Below the pieces are notes generated by a model. That model made no database searches. It saw only the letters and a program-made list of their open reading frames with translations, and was not told where the DNA came from. A DNA stretch of 64,000 bases, from the NCBI RefSeq assembly GCF_030272615.1, contig NC_081414.1, positions 54,583,636 to 54,647,635 of the forward strand. The letters run 5' to 3'. Source of the DNA: Cryptomeria japonica (lineage: Eukaryota > Streptophyta > Pinopsida > Cupressales > Cupressaceae). The position numbers and the translations under genes are program-made. Position 1 is the first letter of the stretch; each line of letters begins with the position of its first letter. This document shows, in pieces, positions 19,673 to 31,902 of this stretch.

Positions 19673-21292
19673 TTACTCTGTTGTGCCAATGTTAACTACC
19701 TCTGTTGGTTTGATCAAAATGGATGACCTTTCTTGATAGTTCTTAGGTAAAGTGTCAAATCTCCCATCTTTTGGAGCCTCGAGGAGGTTTTCACCGTTAG
19801 ATGCATCCTTTCTTATTACTTTTTCCTGATCTAATGTTGCCAAGAAATGGTTTTCAGCATTAGACTTGATATTCTTTTCTTTATTTTCCTTTTTGCGGCT
19901 AGGAAATTTGGCACCCACTTGACTAGAAGACGCGTTGCCAAAATTCCTAGTGATAGTTGTTACAGGTTCGATTGCATTAAGATATATAGATATGGCATGG
20001 TCATTCAGAAAGGTATTAATGGTAGTATTTCCTTCATTTTCCCAATCAATAAGCTCAGGGTGGATTAGAGGTAGGAGGTCTTCAGGTTGGGATGTTTCGA
20101 TGGTATCGAGGGTCATGATAGATGTATCAAAGTTTTCAATATGTATGTCAATATCTAGAATGGTACTCTCATTAGAATGACCTCGGATAAGAAACTCTTG
20201 ATCATCCTCAGTTAACTGCAAGTCAGCCAAATGTGATTCTAATTCAAGTGGGCTAGTTCTTGATGTTTGTCCTGCATACATGTGAAATACATCGACTCCT
20301 ACATCTCCTTCAAAGCAATTTTCTTCAGCTAATTCTTCAGAATGATAGGAATCCCATTCCTATTCATTAGAATTTGTATCACTTGCACCCTGCAATCTAC
20401 AGATTTGTTCATAAAGTATTTGATTCATTTCTTCAACTTTTCTTGTTATATATTTTCTTCTTTCATATTTAACTTCTTCAGGATTGAGATTGAATTCTGT
20501 CAATTTTGCTATGAGCTCTCCTTGACTTATATTATCTTCTTTCTTATTTTGATTGAGATTTAATGCTTCTTGAGAGGTGTTTTTAGTTTGTTTCTCTTGT
20601 TGATTTGAAGCTTTCTTCTTTTCCCATTTCATGTTTGCTGGTGTTTGTTGCTTAGTTGATGTTTATTCTCTTTCAATTGCCAGTTGTTCTTGTTTGTTTT
20701 CATATTCCTCTTGTTGTTGACTAAAAGATGTGTCTTCTGGTAGATTGACTTGTCCACACCCTAAGCCTATTTTGTCTATAGTCTACTAAGTGTAAGGTTG
20801 GATAGGTTCTGAGATACCTTATTTTCTTTTTCCTATAGGACCTGCTCCAAAGTATTCTATTTTTTTCAGAATGTTATATCCTTTTCCATTTTTGTTTGTA
20901 GGTATGCAGACATTATTGATCTTTTGTTGAAATTCTTCATCCTTGTATAGCCATTGTAGCACATCTTTGTCTTTTGTTTCTTCTGATAAGGTTCCAACAC
21001 TAACAAATGCTCCATCAAATATCGGAAGATGTTTTACAATTGGTTGTTGTTTAGAGTTTGATGGTTTTCGAAAGGATTTAGGAGAAAGTGGTAATTGTGA
21101 TATTGAATATTCTCCATTCCCTCGATCTCTTAGCTGCATTTTTTTTTCCATACTTGACAAGATAGAGGCAAATGATTGTTCCTTGGATTTTGTGTTTGAA
21201 GATGATGCCTCCCTATTATGAGGAACAATGACTTCTTGAATTGGTTTAAGATTACTACAATACTGAAATGGATTTGAATCTGTTGAGATCAT
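19673..21292 (-). pseudogene. T2 protease-RT middle region with G-patch
   Basis: Three open pieces (21292-20819, 20632-20360, 20281-19673) share the frame of the protease and RT. The first ends in GKGYNILKKIEYFGAGPIG, a G-patch-like motif in the same relative place as in T1. The second is Lys/Gln/Glu-rich (SNQQEKQTKNTSQEALNLNQ). The third is acidic and ends LPKNYQERSSI. The G-patch is a nucleic-acid-associated module often found next to gypsy proteases. No enzymatic role is assigned to the rest. Confidence 0.65.
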
Positions 21293-21298
21293 GATTTC

Positions 21299-21769
21299 CT
21301 ACCCACTGTAGGGAAACTTTAAGCATTGATGATATGTTGATGGAATAGCTTGTATGTCTTGTATCCAGGGTCTTCCCAACAGTATGTTGTATGATAAATC
21401 TAAATCTAGAACTTGGCATGCTGTTTCTTTTTGTAAAGGTCCCACTCTGATGGGTAACATCACAATTCCTTTAGAGGAACGTTTGTCTTCATCATAAGAT
21501 TTAATGGTGATATTTTTTTGAGGATCAACTGCATCTTCTGAATAACCTAGAGCAGAGACAAGACTCAAAGAGAAAATGTTTAAGCCAACTCCTTCATCTA
21601 TTAGGACACATTTAACTTGCATCTTATGAATGATGACTTCAATATGCAAGGGAGCATTATGGGGATGTTGCAGGGACATGTCGTCTTCTTCCATCAATGA
21701 TAAGAAGTGAGGGGTTGTGAGGTGTCCCACCATGGTTTGGAATTGATCGATATCAAGATCTTTGGACAA
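21299..21769 (-). pseudogene. T2 aspartic protease
   Basis: CVLIDEGVGLNIFSL holds the place of the active site, and YNILLGRPWIQDI is the second block. The triad reads D-E-G where T1 has D-N-G, so the second position varies between the two families. The upstream QYNLVEQLQKTPAQISI is shared with T1. Confidence 0.85.
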
Positions 21770-21787
21770 TGTTGTATCTACTAATGC

Positions 21788-23425
21788 TCATTCAAGAATT
21801 TCTTTGTGTGCAGGTGAAATCTTTAAAAGTTCTAAGATGGATATTTGTGCGGGTGTTTTCTGTAATTGCTCCACTAGATTGTATTGTTTGGTAGTAGATG
21901 ATGCATTTGTCATAGGACCCGACAAAAAATTTTTGGCTTTGCTTCTTGTGATAGCATGAGTAGGTTCTTGATTTTTCTTTTCTTTAACTACAATCATGTT
22001 TACCATATTATCATATGTATGAGCATATTTTACCTTTGCTTTACCCTTGCCATTATTTGTTGTTTATGATTCACCTTTCCTATAGTTTGGAAGAGGAGTT
22101 TTAAAAGTTATATGAGATTCATTTGTTGTATGTCCATCCACAGTTATTACTCCATTATCAATCAAATTTTGGATGACATGTTTCAACCACTGACAATTAT
22201 CTGTGTGATGTCCCTTGTTTCAATGGAAATCGCAATAATGGTTATCATTCCACCAAGGTGCTTTTATTTGAGGTTTATGGTTCCTTTCTTCTGGCAAAGT
22301 GATCAATTTGTTTGCGAGAAGTGTCTTTAATGCTGACCCAAGGGGTTCACTAATGTTTGTAAATTGTCTTCGAAAGAAATTTTTAATAGTTGCTTTTTGG
22401 TGATGGTTGTTTTGCTGAGCTATTGTTGAGTGAGTGGATAAATTAAAAACCGGTTGCTTTGGTTTCACATTGTTGTTATCCACTATTCCATCATTGACAA
22501 CATTTCAATTTCTATTTCAAAATTTGGCTTATCATTGTGATTGTTGTTATTAGTATTGTTAGGAGGATGGACTCCTTCTTTGTATATTTTCAACTCACCT
22601 TTTTTTTATCATGGATTCCTCCATTCTAATTCCATTATCAATCATTTTTCCTAAACTTTGATTTCCTTTCATTTTTAAATAATAACTCATTTGATCATTT
22701 AAGTTATCGATGAATATGTCCATTTTTTTGTACTTTGGCATTGTACGAGGATACCACAAAGCTAACCATCTCCATCATTGTAAAAATGTCATGAAAGGTT
22801 CTCCACTTTTTTGTTTGGCATTACATAGGTCTAGCATTGTTATTTCATGTTGTATGTTGTAAGAGTATTGTGAAATAAACTTATCCACCAACTCTGAGAA
22901 TGATCTGATTCTAGGTGGAAGTTTGGAGAACCATTCCATAGCTAGTCTAGTTAAGCTTTTCAGAAATAATCTCATCAAGTAGCTATCCTCATGTGCAAAC
23001 TCCATACTCATTGTGTAAAATTCTCATATATGATCTTGAGGGTCAGTGCTTCCATCATATTTTTCATATCTAGGAGTTTCAAAACCTATAGGAAATGGTA
23101 TCATGTTTAGATTTATGCTGAATGGATAAGGATAGATTTCTTGAAGTGAGTATCTTCTAACATTTCCTCTCTGCATATCTTGAATTTGTGTTTGCAGTGT
23201 TTGTATTTGTTGTGTGAGAGTTGTGATAGGATTATCAACATAATTTGTTCTTTCATAACCATGATTTTGCATTCTAGGAGGATCTGGATCTCTTCTTGTG
23301 TCATCTCTATTCCTTCTTGTATCTTCATTAAATTGAATGTTATTCGGAATTTCTAATTCGTCTCTTTTGAGGATGTAAGTTTCTTCATTGGTTCTAGTAT
23401 TACTGGGAATTGACGTGTCATTCAT
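21788..23425 (-). pseudogene. T2 Gag with capsid and decayed zinc-knuckle region
   Basis: The N-terminal part ends RYEKYDGSTDPQDHI, the usual entry to the gypsy capsid. The capsid core reads FAHEDSYLMRLFLKSLT, AMEWFSKLPPRIRSFSEL and FISQYSYNI. Further on come HYCDFH, then after a TGA NKGHHTDNCQWL, the remains of a CCHC-like finger. Stops at 23024, 22775 and 22220 (first bases) are each TGA in a context consistent with CGA. A short stretch near 22510-22620 is out of frame. Gag would assemble particles, and this one is broken. Confidence 0.85.
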
Positions 23426-25200
23426 TTTGAGACCAAAAATATCTTCATATTGTTAGTTATTAGGGGGAGTGTCATTTTTTTTTTTTGTGTCAATTTCTTC
23501 ACATCAAAATCTTGGGGGAGTGTAGCACCGGATTTCGCTAACATTAGAAAATATTTTTCTTTTTCTCCTTCCAATAATTTCTGCATAAATTTATCGAATT
23601 GAGGATCTTTTTTTATGTCTCTGATATTTTGTTATGTTATTTCTCCTTCAACTTGTATTTCATCTTCATGTTCCATGGCTCTATGCTCTTCATTTGTTTC
23701 TAATTTTTTGATTTCCGTCTCTACGATTCTTTGTCTCTGAGCTCTAGTTAGAATGGGCATACATGTGTGTTAGATATTGTGCTAGAATTAGATTGTCCAA
23801 AATTTGTTTTGATAAGTGATTCAAGTGTTTAAAAGTTTGCAAGCTTTTTGATCTTTGGTTTAGGAGTGCAATGATGATGATTTGATAAAACCCAAGTCCA
23901 GTAGGAATGATATATCCTATGATGTGGGCCAAGATTATCCTGACCAAAAGTTTCAGTTTTGTGGTAGAGGATGATAGCTCCTGATGAGAAACTATGTTTT
24001 GGATTATCATTTTATCAAATAGGGTGACAATGCTCTTTGAGATGTTTAGATCTTGAACTTGCTGAGGGTTAGCACTTGAAAATATGGAGGTGTTTATGTT
24101 CTAAAGTCTGATTTCGATGGATGATAACTTGACCAAGCGAACAAAGGAGACAATCCAAGCACATAGTGATAGATAACCGATGTTTATGATTACTCCAAAT
24201 TGATCAAGCAAAAATGACAAATTTGAAAAAGGAATGCAAGACACAACTCTGGACTGCCAAATACCGAGGTTTGTACGACAGACTATACAGCCCCAAATGA
24301 CAAAAGATACAAGACCATACGATAAAATAGGATTTTCATATGAAAAAGAACGAACTCGTACGACAATTCCTACTGAGCCATACGACTAAAGATTAATCTC
24401 ATACGAAAAATGACTACTCAAAACAAAAAACTTTTTTGAACCATACAACAAGATAAATGCCTCATACGACAGATAACAAAATAGAGGTAAATGTGTTTGT
24501 TTGGTTGAATTTTGATCAATGAAGTCTGGTGTTTGGGTTATGTTTTCCAGTTTTAGATGTCTGATTTTTTGATTTAGGGATGAATTCATAGCAAACACGT
24601 GATATGTTAAGTGACCTCAAGCATGCTAAACCCTAAGGAAGCTAGCTAAGAGAGAAAACCTTTGCTTGCAAGTTTAGATACACACCCAATAGCTAATCAA
24701 AATACAGTTGTTGAGTCTCACGCAATGGATTCTAAACTCCGTATTATCCTACTCCAAATGCTAATGGGGGCAGAATATGACAAGTGTCTTGGGAGAGTTA
24801 CTATCTCTCTTGCACAAAGATTATCACCCTTTCAGAGGTGAATCAAGTAGCTTCTAATTTAACCAGAACTAGTAAGGGATTTGTTCATTGCGTCGAGGTA
24901 TAATACTCAATTATGAGGTCTCCCAATCTTGAAAACCAAGGTTTGCTATACCCAAAGGTATGGAGGAGAGCTATTCTCGAGCACTGTCTTTGACTTGATT
25001 TTCATCAAATCACATTTATTTTATAGTGGGTTGGATTACTTGGCATTAGTCATTCCCACTTAGGTCATTCCCCTCTCACCGACCTTAATGGCTGAGAGTT
25101 ATTAGCTCCTCGGGAGGGCAGGCCCACTAAAGATATGCACTAATGAAAGTAAAAGATGAGTCTATCTTTCTGATCACCTAAGAAAGGTGAGAGCATACTC
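23426..25200 (-). other. T2 leader, proximal part
   Basis: No protein gene is recognised between Gag and the C2 insertion. The stretch is AT-rich and contains a cluster of TACGAC words (24250-24480). Short ORFs here have no family resemblance. It continues at 31903 beyond C2. Confidence 0.55.
24260..24475. repeat. Dispersed TCRTACGAC words in the T2 leader
   Basis: The words TTGTACGAC, CCATACGAT, CTCGTACGAC, GCCATACGAC, CTCATACGA and CTCATACGAC recur roughly every 30-45 bp. A second group lies at 32240-32400 on the other side of C2, in what was originally the same leader. Confidence 0.6.
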
Positions 25201-26264
25201 TGTTGGTATTTTGGTATGATTTTGTCATTGATGTCAACACCTACTAAATACACCTACTTTGGAGATCCAGCAACATTCACCGGCAAGCAGTAATCTATGC
25301 AATAGTTACTGGTATATGATTAACCGGCATGATATAATGTTCACCGGTACCTGGAATGACATGGAAGATACTTGGCAATGTCGAAGACATCATGTGGACA
25401 CTTTATTTTGAAGTAATAATCATTGGTATATTCATATTTGCATATTTGCTTTTACCGGCGAGTAGGTCCAGGTTATCTAGGGTTACATCGGCAGGTTTAT
25501 CTTTTCCAGATCAGCATGGTACACTATGGATATGATTTATTATTGTTGTAAATGCATTAAGCCGACATGATTAATCGGTTATTGCATTGGATATTATATT
25601 ATTTGTAAAATATTTTTATTGTAATATCTTGTAGAGCCGACCTACTAAAATAGGTCTTAGGGTATGGTATAAATGTAAGATCTTATTTGTAAGATCAAGT
25701 GTGGAATACGAAAAAGATTTGAGTGAAGGTATATGTGAGATAAAACAGAGGCATACACAAAGACATCATTTGAAGGAGAAGTTAGGTTTTTGTTGAAGCA
25801 TATCAGCATTGCACTGGTACTAAATTTAGCATATGAAGATGCGATTTTGTGCAGTACATTCTTATTGGATTTAACCATCCAACTGTAGTCAGTGTGACTC
25901 CCATTTGTGATTGAGCAGTGAGCTCTAGGCTATTGGCCTTTCTACATGTGCAGACCCCTTTTGTACACTTACTATCTGTAGTAGTATCATCTGATTGTGG
26001 GTAAGGTTTCCCACCGTTGTTTTTCCCCTTACAGGGTTTCCACGTACAAATATTGGTGTCATGTGCTGTGGATGATCTTGTGTTTATATTTCATGCATTA
26101 ATTCTTACCGGTATAGCAATTTACTATTAACACTGTCTATTGGCATACTAATATGGTTTACCGGTATTAAGTATTAAGTTGGCTAATAAGTTTTTGATTT
26201 GAATTTATTAGACAACTGATTCACCCCCCCCCCCCCCCCTTGCAGTTGTCTCTGGGACCTAACA
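25201..26264 (+). repeat. C2 5' LTR
   Basis: It begins TGTTGGTATTTTGG and ends GGGACCTAACA. A TATAAAT-like promoter word lies at about 25668. A C16 run at 26224-26239 lies near the end. It is matched by 30846-31902. Confidence 0.92.
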
Positions 26265-26266
26265 AT

Positions 26267-26278
26267 TGGTATCAGAGC
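26267..26278 (+). other. C2 primer-binding site
   Basis: TGGTATCAGAGC, the standard complement to initiator tRNA-Met, lies two bases after the LTR. Confidence 0.95.
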
Positions 26279-26322
26279 CTAGTCCTCTTTTTGTAGAAGT
26301 TTAAACAACTTGAGGAGATCCA

Positions 26323-27230
26323 ATGTCTACTAATTATTTTAGGAAGGATAGTCCTAAACTTGATGGAACCAACTATGGGATATGGAAGATCAGAATGGAG
26401 ACACATCTGAATTTCATCGGCAAAGACATCTAGGAAGTTACTAAGAATGGTTATACTGCTGCTATAGCTAGTCAGGCTACTTCGACTACTTTAGCCAAAG
26501 ATGAAGAAAATGATTGCAAAGCAAGAGAAGCACTCTTGAGCGCATTATCATATCAACAAATCATGGGATTATCAAATAGGTCTACTGTTGAAAGCTATTT
26601 GGGATCATTTTGGAAACACTAAATGAAGGAGATTCCACAATCAAAATTGCAAAACTTGAAAGCTTCCGAGTCAGGTATGAACATTTAAAAATGGAAGAAG
26701 ATGAAAGGATTTCTGCTTTTATGGAAAGAGTAAATGAAATTGTTTTGGGTATCAAATGTTGTGGAGGAACCTTGAGTGAGGATGAGATTGTTTCAAAAAT
26801 CTTAAGAGGTTTACCACCGGCAAATAAAATGAAGGTTACTGCTATAAATGAGTTGAGAACAATGCCTAATACATCAGTAACTAGGGATACATTGATTGGA
26901 AAACTTTCAGCTTTTGAAATTAAGGAATTTGGTCCTATTGCTACTATAAAGACTGATTTGACTTTCAAAGCATCAACATCATCTCCTCCATCTTTTGACA
27001 AATCAGACTAGAGAGCCTTTTATGCAAGAGAACTTGAAGAAACCAGGAAGGAGAATGAAGAGCTTGAAGAACTTGAAGCACTATTTGCAAGAAAAATGCC
27101 AAAAGGTCCAATTGGAAGTAAGTATGAAGGTAAAGCACCCTTTAAATTTTTTAACTACAATAAGATTGGTCATATGGCTTCAAGATGCCCTGATAGACAT
27201 GCTAGACTAAGAGAAGAAGCAAGAAGAACA
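26323..27230 (+). pseudogene. copia C2 gag
   Basis: The ATG at 26323 starts STNYFRKDSPKLDGTNYGIW, the usual copia Gag opening. A TAG at 26431 and frameshifts around 26580-26612 disrupt it. The rest runs in another frame: MEEDERISAFMERVNEIVLG, RGLPPANKMKVTAINELRT, then past a TAG at 27009 to a zinc knuckle. The knuckle reads FFNYNKIGHMASRC, so two of its Cys are replaced by Phe and Tyr while His and the last Cys remain. The same frame leads on into protease. Confidence 0.88.
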
Positions 27231-28820
27231 TACAAGCCTAATCCTGAATATCAGAGATATAGATTTAAGAAGAACAAAGATAAATCTTGTTACATTGCTG
27301 ATGAAGGTGTGACTGATGATTCTGATGAGGATCCAGTAGACAATGGATGGGATTTTGTTGCTATAACAGAAGATCAACCGACACCTACTTCTCTACTGGT
27401 AGAACAAGCCCTAGCAGCTAAAGTTGAATCAAAGGATGAATGGATTATTGACTCAGGATGCTCACATCACATGACTGGAGACAAGGGTAAATTCTTGAGC
27501 TTTCAAGAATACAATGGAGGTTTAGTAAGATTTGGAGATGACAAAGCCTATTCAATCAAAGGTAAGGGTTCAATATCTCTTGATGGTAAACATAACACTG
27601 ACAATGTCTACTATGTTGAAGGATTAAAGCATAATCTTTTAAGTGTTGGTCAATTAGTTGAGAAAGGTTTTCAATTACAATTTAAAAATGGAAAATGCAA
27701 AATCATGAATAGAACTAGTTTGGAAATTGCAACCAGTAATCAAACTAGAGGTAACATCTTTCATTTGAATAACAATGAAAAGACATGCTTAATTGCACAT
27801 ATAGATGAAAGTTGGTTATGGCATAAAAAACTATGTCATGTAAATTTTGATTGCATGGTAAAAATCAGTACTTCTAAGGCAGTTAGAGATCTACCTAAAA
27901 TTGTGAAACCTCAGAATACAATTTGCAAGGAATGTCAATTTGGAAAACAAGTTAGAGATAGTTTTACAAGTATTCCAAAAAAATCCAATAATGCTCTTGA
28001 CTTAATTCACACTGATTTATGTGGTCCAGCTAGAACTAAAAGCTTACAAGGTGATAGATATTTCATGCTAATTATTGATGATTACTCTAGAATGTGTTGG
28101 GTTACTTTTCTTAGAGAAAAATTAGAAGCACTTGGGAAGTTCAAACTATTCAAAGCAATGGTTGAAAATGAAACCAGTAAGAAAATCAAATGTTTAAGAT
28201 CAGATCAAGGAGGAGAATTCACAACTAAAGATTTTAATACATTCTGTGAAGTGAATGGAATCAAAAGACAATTATCAGCACCTCGGACACCACAGCAGAA
28301 TGGAGTTGTTGAAAGGAAAAACAGAACAATCTTGGATGCAACAAGAAGTATGTTATCAGAAGCAAATCTACCACATGTGTACTGGAGAGAGGCAGTAAGC
28401 ACTGTTGTCTATACATTCAACAAAGTTCACATCAAAGGTGAAACCGGTAAGACCCCTCATGAACTATGGTTTGGTAATATTCCTAGTCTTAAGTATTTCA
28501 GAATTTTTGGAAGTAAATGTTATATTAGAAGAGATGAGTATATTGGAAAATTTGATCCTAGAAGTGATGAAGGAATATTTCTTGGTTATTCATCTAAGAG
28601 CAGGGCATATAGATGTTTTAATAAAAGATTACAGAAAATTGTTGAGAGTACAAATGTAAAGATTGATGAACAATTCAGAGGAACTTCAAGATATATAGAC
28701 TCTGAACCGAAAACCAAAATTATGATAAATGAATCTACAATAAATCCACCAGTACATAATGATGATCTAGTTACTCTAGTATCATTAGAGGATTCCACAG
28801 TAATTGAAGAACAACAATAG
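27231..28820 (+). pseudogene. copia C2 protease and integrase
   Basis: This is an open frame of more than 500 codons. The protease site is WIIDSGCSHHMTGDKGKF (DSG intact). The pre-integrase zinc finger follows (HKKLCHVNFDCMVKI and CKECQFGKQ). The integrase core keeps all three acidic residues: HTDLCGP, SDQGGEF and NGVVERKNRTI. The C-terminal part has TPHELWFGNIPSLKYFRIFG and EGIFLGYSSKSRAYRCFN. A TAG at 28818 ends the open part, but the frame continues to RT. This is the best preserved protein region of C2. Confidence 0.93.
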
Positions 28821-29636
28821 ACTAAGACACCCCAGTATGTAAGACTGAATCATTCTGAAGATCAGATAATTGGAAGCAAATTTAAAGGAGTTATGAAAAG
28901 AGGAAGATTGGCGAATGAAGAGGTATGTCTTATTTCTTAAATTGAACCATTATCTATCAATGAGGCATGTGAAGATAAATTTTGGATTAAAGCTATGGAA
29001 GAAGAATTAGGACAAATTGAGAAAAATAATACTTGGACATTAGTTCCTCGACCTAAAAATAAAAATGTAATTGGAACCAAATGGGTATTTAGAAACAAAA
29101 TTAATGAAGATGGTAAGGTTGTAAGAAATAAAGCAAGACTAGTGTGTAACGGATACTCTTAGAAAGAAGGAGTTGATTACAATGAAACCTTTGCAACGGT
29201 AGTCAGAATTGAGGCAGATAGATTATTCTTGGCTTTTGTAGCTCACAAGGATTACAAAGTTTATCAAATGGATATTAAATGTGCATTTTTGAATGGAGAT
29301 CTTGAAGAGGAAGTCTATATTGAACAACCTAATGGGTTTTCTTTGACAGATGACAATGATATGGTTTGCAGATTAAGAAAAGCTCTATATGGATTAAAAC
29401 AAGCCCCAAGAGCTTGGTATGCAAGATTGGATAAGTATCTTTTAAAAATTGGGTTTACTAAAGGAAATGCAGATAGAAATTTATATTACAAAGTAACTAA
29501 TGATGACATCTTGATTATTGAAGTATTTGTTGATGATATAATCATTGGAGGAGAAGATGAATTATGCAAAGAATTTTCTCTTGAAATGCAGCAAGAATTT
29601 GAAATGTCTATGATTGGAGAAATAAAATTCTTTTAG
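28821..29636 (+). pseudogene. copia C2 reverse transcriptase
   Basis: In the same frame as integrase: EDKFWIKAMEEELGQIEKNN, TWTLVPRPKNKNVIGTKWVF, then [35 protein letters not shown] and the catalytic FVDDIIIGGEDE. Stops lie at 28938 (TAA) and 29160 (TAG). A one-base loss in a T run near 29630-29636 shifts the frame before LGLQ. Confidence 0.92.
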
Positions 29637-30478
29637 GATTACAAATCTTACAGACTGGTAAAGGTATATTCTTGAGTTAATCTAAGTACTTGAAATAACT
29701 ACTAAAGAAATTTGGGATGGAGAACTCTAAATCGATAAGCACACCTATGACTACAAATGACAAATTATCTCAAAGGGATGAATCTATACCTGTTAATCCA
29801 ACTAGATACAAATCTATGATAGGAGGTTTACTGTATTTGACACAAACCAGGCCTGATATTATGAATGTAGTATGTATAGATTCTAGATTTCAGAGTAATC
29901 CTAGGGAAAATCATGAATCAGTAGTGAAAAGGATTTTGTGGTACTTACAAGGCACAACAAATCTTTGATTATGGTATCCTAAAGATGAAAATTTTGATCT
30001 ATGTGCATATACATATGCAAATTGGGTAGGAGATGTGGATGATAGGAAAAGAACCACTGGAGGAGCATTCTTTCTTGGAAAAAGATTAGTCTCTTGGTTA
30101 AGTAAGGAATAGAGTTGTACATCTTTATCAATAGCAGAATCAGAATATGTTGCAGTAGCAACAAATTGTACATGAGTACTTTGGCTTAAACAAATGTTGA
30201 AAGACATAAAGGTAAAATGCAAGGAACCTATTACTATATACTGTGATAACACTGTAGCAATTGATATATCTAAAAATCCAGTATTACATTCTAAAACAAA
30301 ACATGTTTCTATCAAACTGAATTGTCTAAGGGAAAAAGTTGAAGAAAAAGAGATAAAACTAGTTTATGTGAATACTAAAGAACAACTTGCAGATATTTTC
30401 ACAAAACCTTTGCCTAAGGAAAATTTTGAGTATCTCAGAGATCAGCTCAGAGTCATACCACCACCGGTAGAGACTTAG
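29637..30478 (+). pseudogene. copia C2 RT end and RNase H
   Basis: After the frameshift the reading shows STPMTTNDKLSQRD, YKSMIGGLLYLTQTRPDIM, then WVGDVDDRKRTTGGAFFLG, SIAESEYVAVA, YCDNTVAIDISKNPVLHSKT and EQLADIFTKPLPKENFEYL. These are the connection and RNase H of copia polyproteins. Stops at 29966, 30110 and 30173 break it. The C-terminus is at 30476. Confidence 0.9.
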
Positions 30479-30845
30479 ACAGTTGATGATTGTCATCAAC
30501 CGGCAGAATTAGATTGACAAATCTTTATTTCGGTATTTGATGAGGAAGCTACTCTAAAGGGGGAGTAGTTGGTATATTGAATTGGTTGGTATTTTGTATG
30601 AACTTAACCTTTCTGACTTTGGTAGTTGATGTCAAAGGGGGAGAGATATCTATGAAAAACACATTATCTTTTTGGTAAAAGAGATTTTAGGGGAGAGATT
30701 TTGAAAAACACATTTAAGAAGAAATTGGTATGGAAGATTGTTACTCCCAGGGGGAGATATGGAGATTGTTAATTTTTGGCATTTCTATTTTGGCACTATG
30801 ATGGTTTTTCCATCTTGTGTTGCCATCAATGCCAAAGGGGGAGAT
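30479..30845 (+). other. C2 3' untranslated region with repeated polypurine tracts
   Basis: Besides the terminal tract AAAGGGGGAGA at 30834-30844, at least four similar G-rich purine runs occur near 30557, 30635, 30690 and 30750. The terminal one abuts the 3' LTR and is the functional site by position. Confidence 0.7.
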
Positions 30846-31902
30846 TGTTGGTATTCTGGTATGGTTTTGTCATTGATGTCAACACCTACTAAATACACCT
30901 ACTTTGGAGATCCAGCAACATTAACCGGCAAGCAGTAATTTGTGCAACAGTTACTGGTATATGATTAACCGATAGGATATAATGTTCACCGGTATCTGAA
31001 ATGACATGGAAGACACTTGGAAATGTCAAAGATATCATGTGGACACTTTATTTTGAAGTAATAATCATTGGTATATTCATATTTGCATATTTGCTTTTAC
31101 CGGCAAATAGGTCTAGGTTATCTAGGGTTACACCAACAGGTTTATCTTTTCCAGATCAGCATGGCACGCTATGGAGATGATTTATTATTGTTGTAAATGC
31201 ATTAAGCCGACATGATTAATTGGTTATTTCATCAGATATTATATTATTTGTAAAATATTTTTATTGTAATATCTTGTAGAGCTGACCTACTAAAATTGGT
31301 CTTAGGGTATGGTATAAATGTAAGATCTTATTTGTAAGATCAAGTGTGGAATGCGAAAAAGATTTGAGTGAAGGTATATGCGAGATAAAATAGAGGCATA
31401 CATGAAGATATGATTTGAAGGAGAAGTTAGGTTTTTGTTGAAGCATATCAACATTACACTGGTACTGAATTCAGCATATGAAGATGCGATTTTGTGCAGT
31501 ACATTTTTATTGGATTTAACCATCCAACTGTAGTCAGTGTGACTCCCATTTGTGATTGAGCAGTGAGCTCTAGGCTATTGGCCTTTTTGCATGTGCAGAC
31601 CCCTTTTGTACACTTACTATCTGCAGTAGTATCATCTGATTATGGGTAAGGTTTCCCACCATGGTTTTTCCCCTTACAGGGTTTCCATGTACAAATATTG
31701 GTGTCATGTGTTGTGGATGATCTTGTGTTTATATTTCATGCATTAATTCTTACTGGTTTAGCAATTTACTGTTAACACTGTCTACCGGCATACTAAACTG
31801 GTTTACCGGTATTAAGTATTAAGTTGGTTAATAAGTTTTTGATTTGAATTTATTAGACAACTGATTCACGCCCTCCCCCCCCACCCCCCACTCTCAGTTG
31901 TC
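30846..31902 (+). repeat. C2 3' LTR, last 14 bp missing
   Basis: It starts TGTTGGTATTCTGG and parallels the 5' LTR up to CAGTTGTC. The terminal TCTGGGACCTAACA of the 5' LTR is absent and is replaced by flank-like sequence (GAAAGGTTAGAGCATACTC at 31905-31923). Confidence 0.88.

Larger units (their letters stand above)
25201..31902 (+). mobile_element. Ty1/copia LTR retrotransposon C2, nearly full length
   Basis: Left to right: 5' LTR, initiator-Met primer-binding site, gag, protease, integrase, RT, RNase H, polypurine tract, 3' LTR. All copia domains are present in order but carry stops and several frameshifts. The LTRs differ at perhaps one site in twenty by eye, clearly older than T1. The 3' LTR lacks its last 14 bp, and the flanks share 19 bp instead of a 5-bp duplication. 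It is inserted in the leader of T2. Confidence 0.92.
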
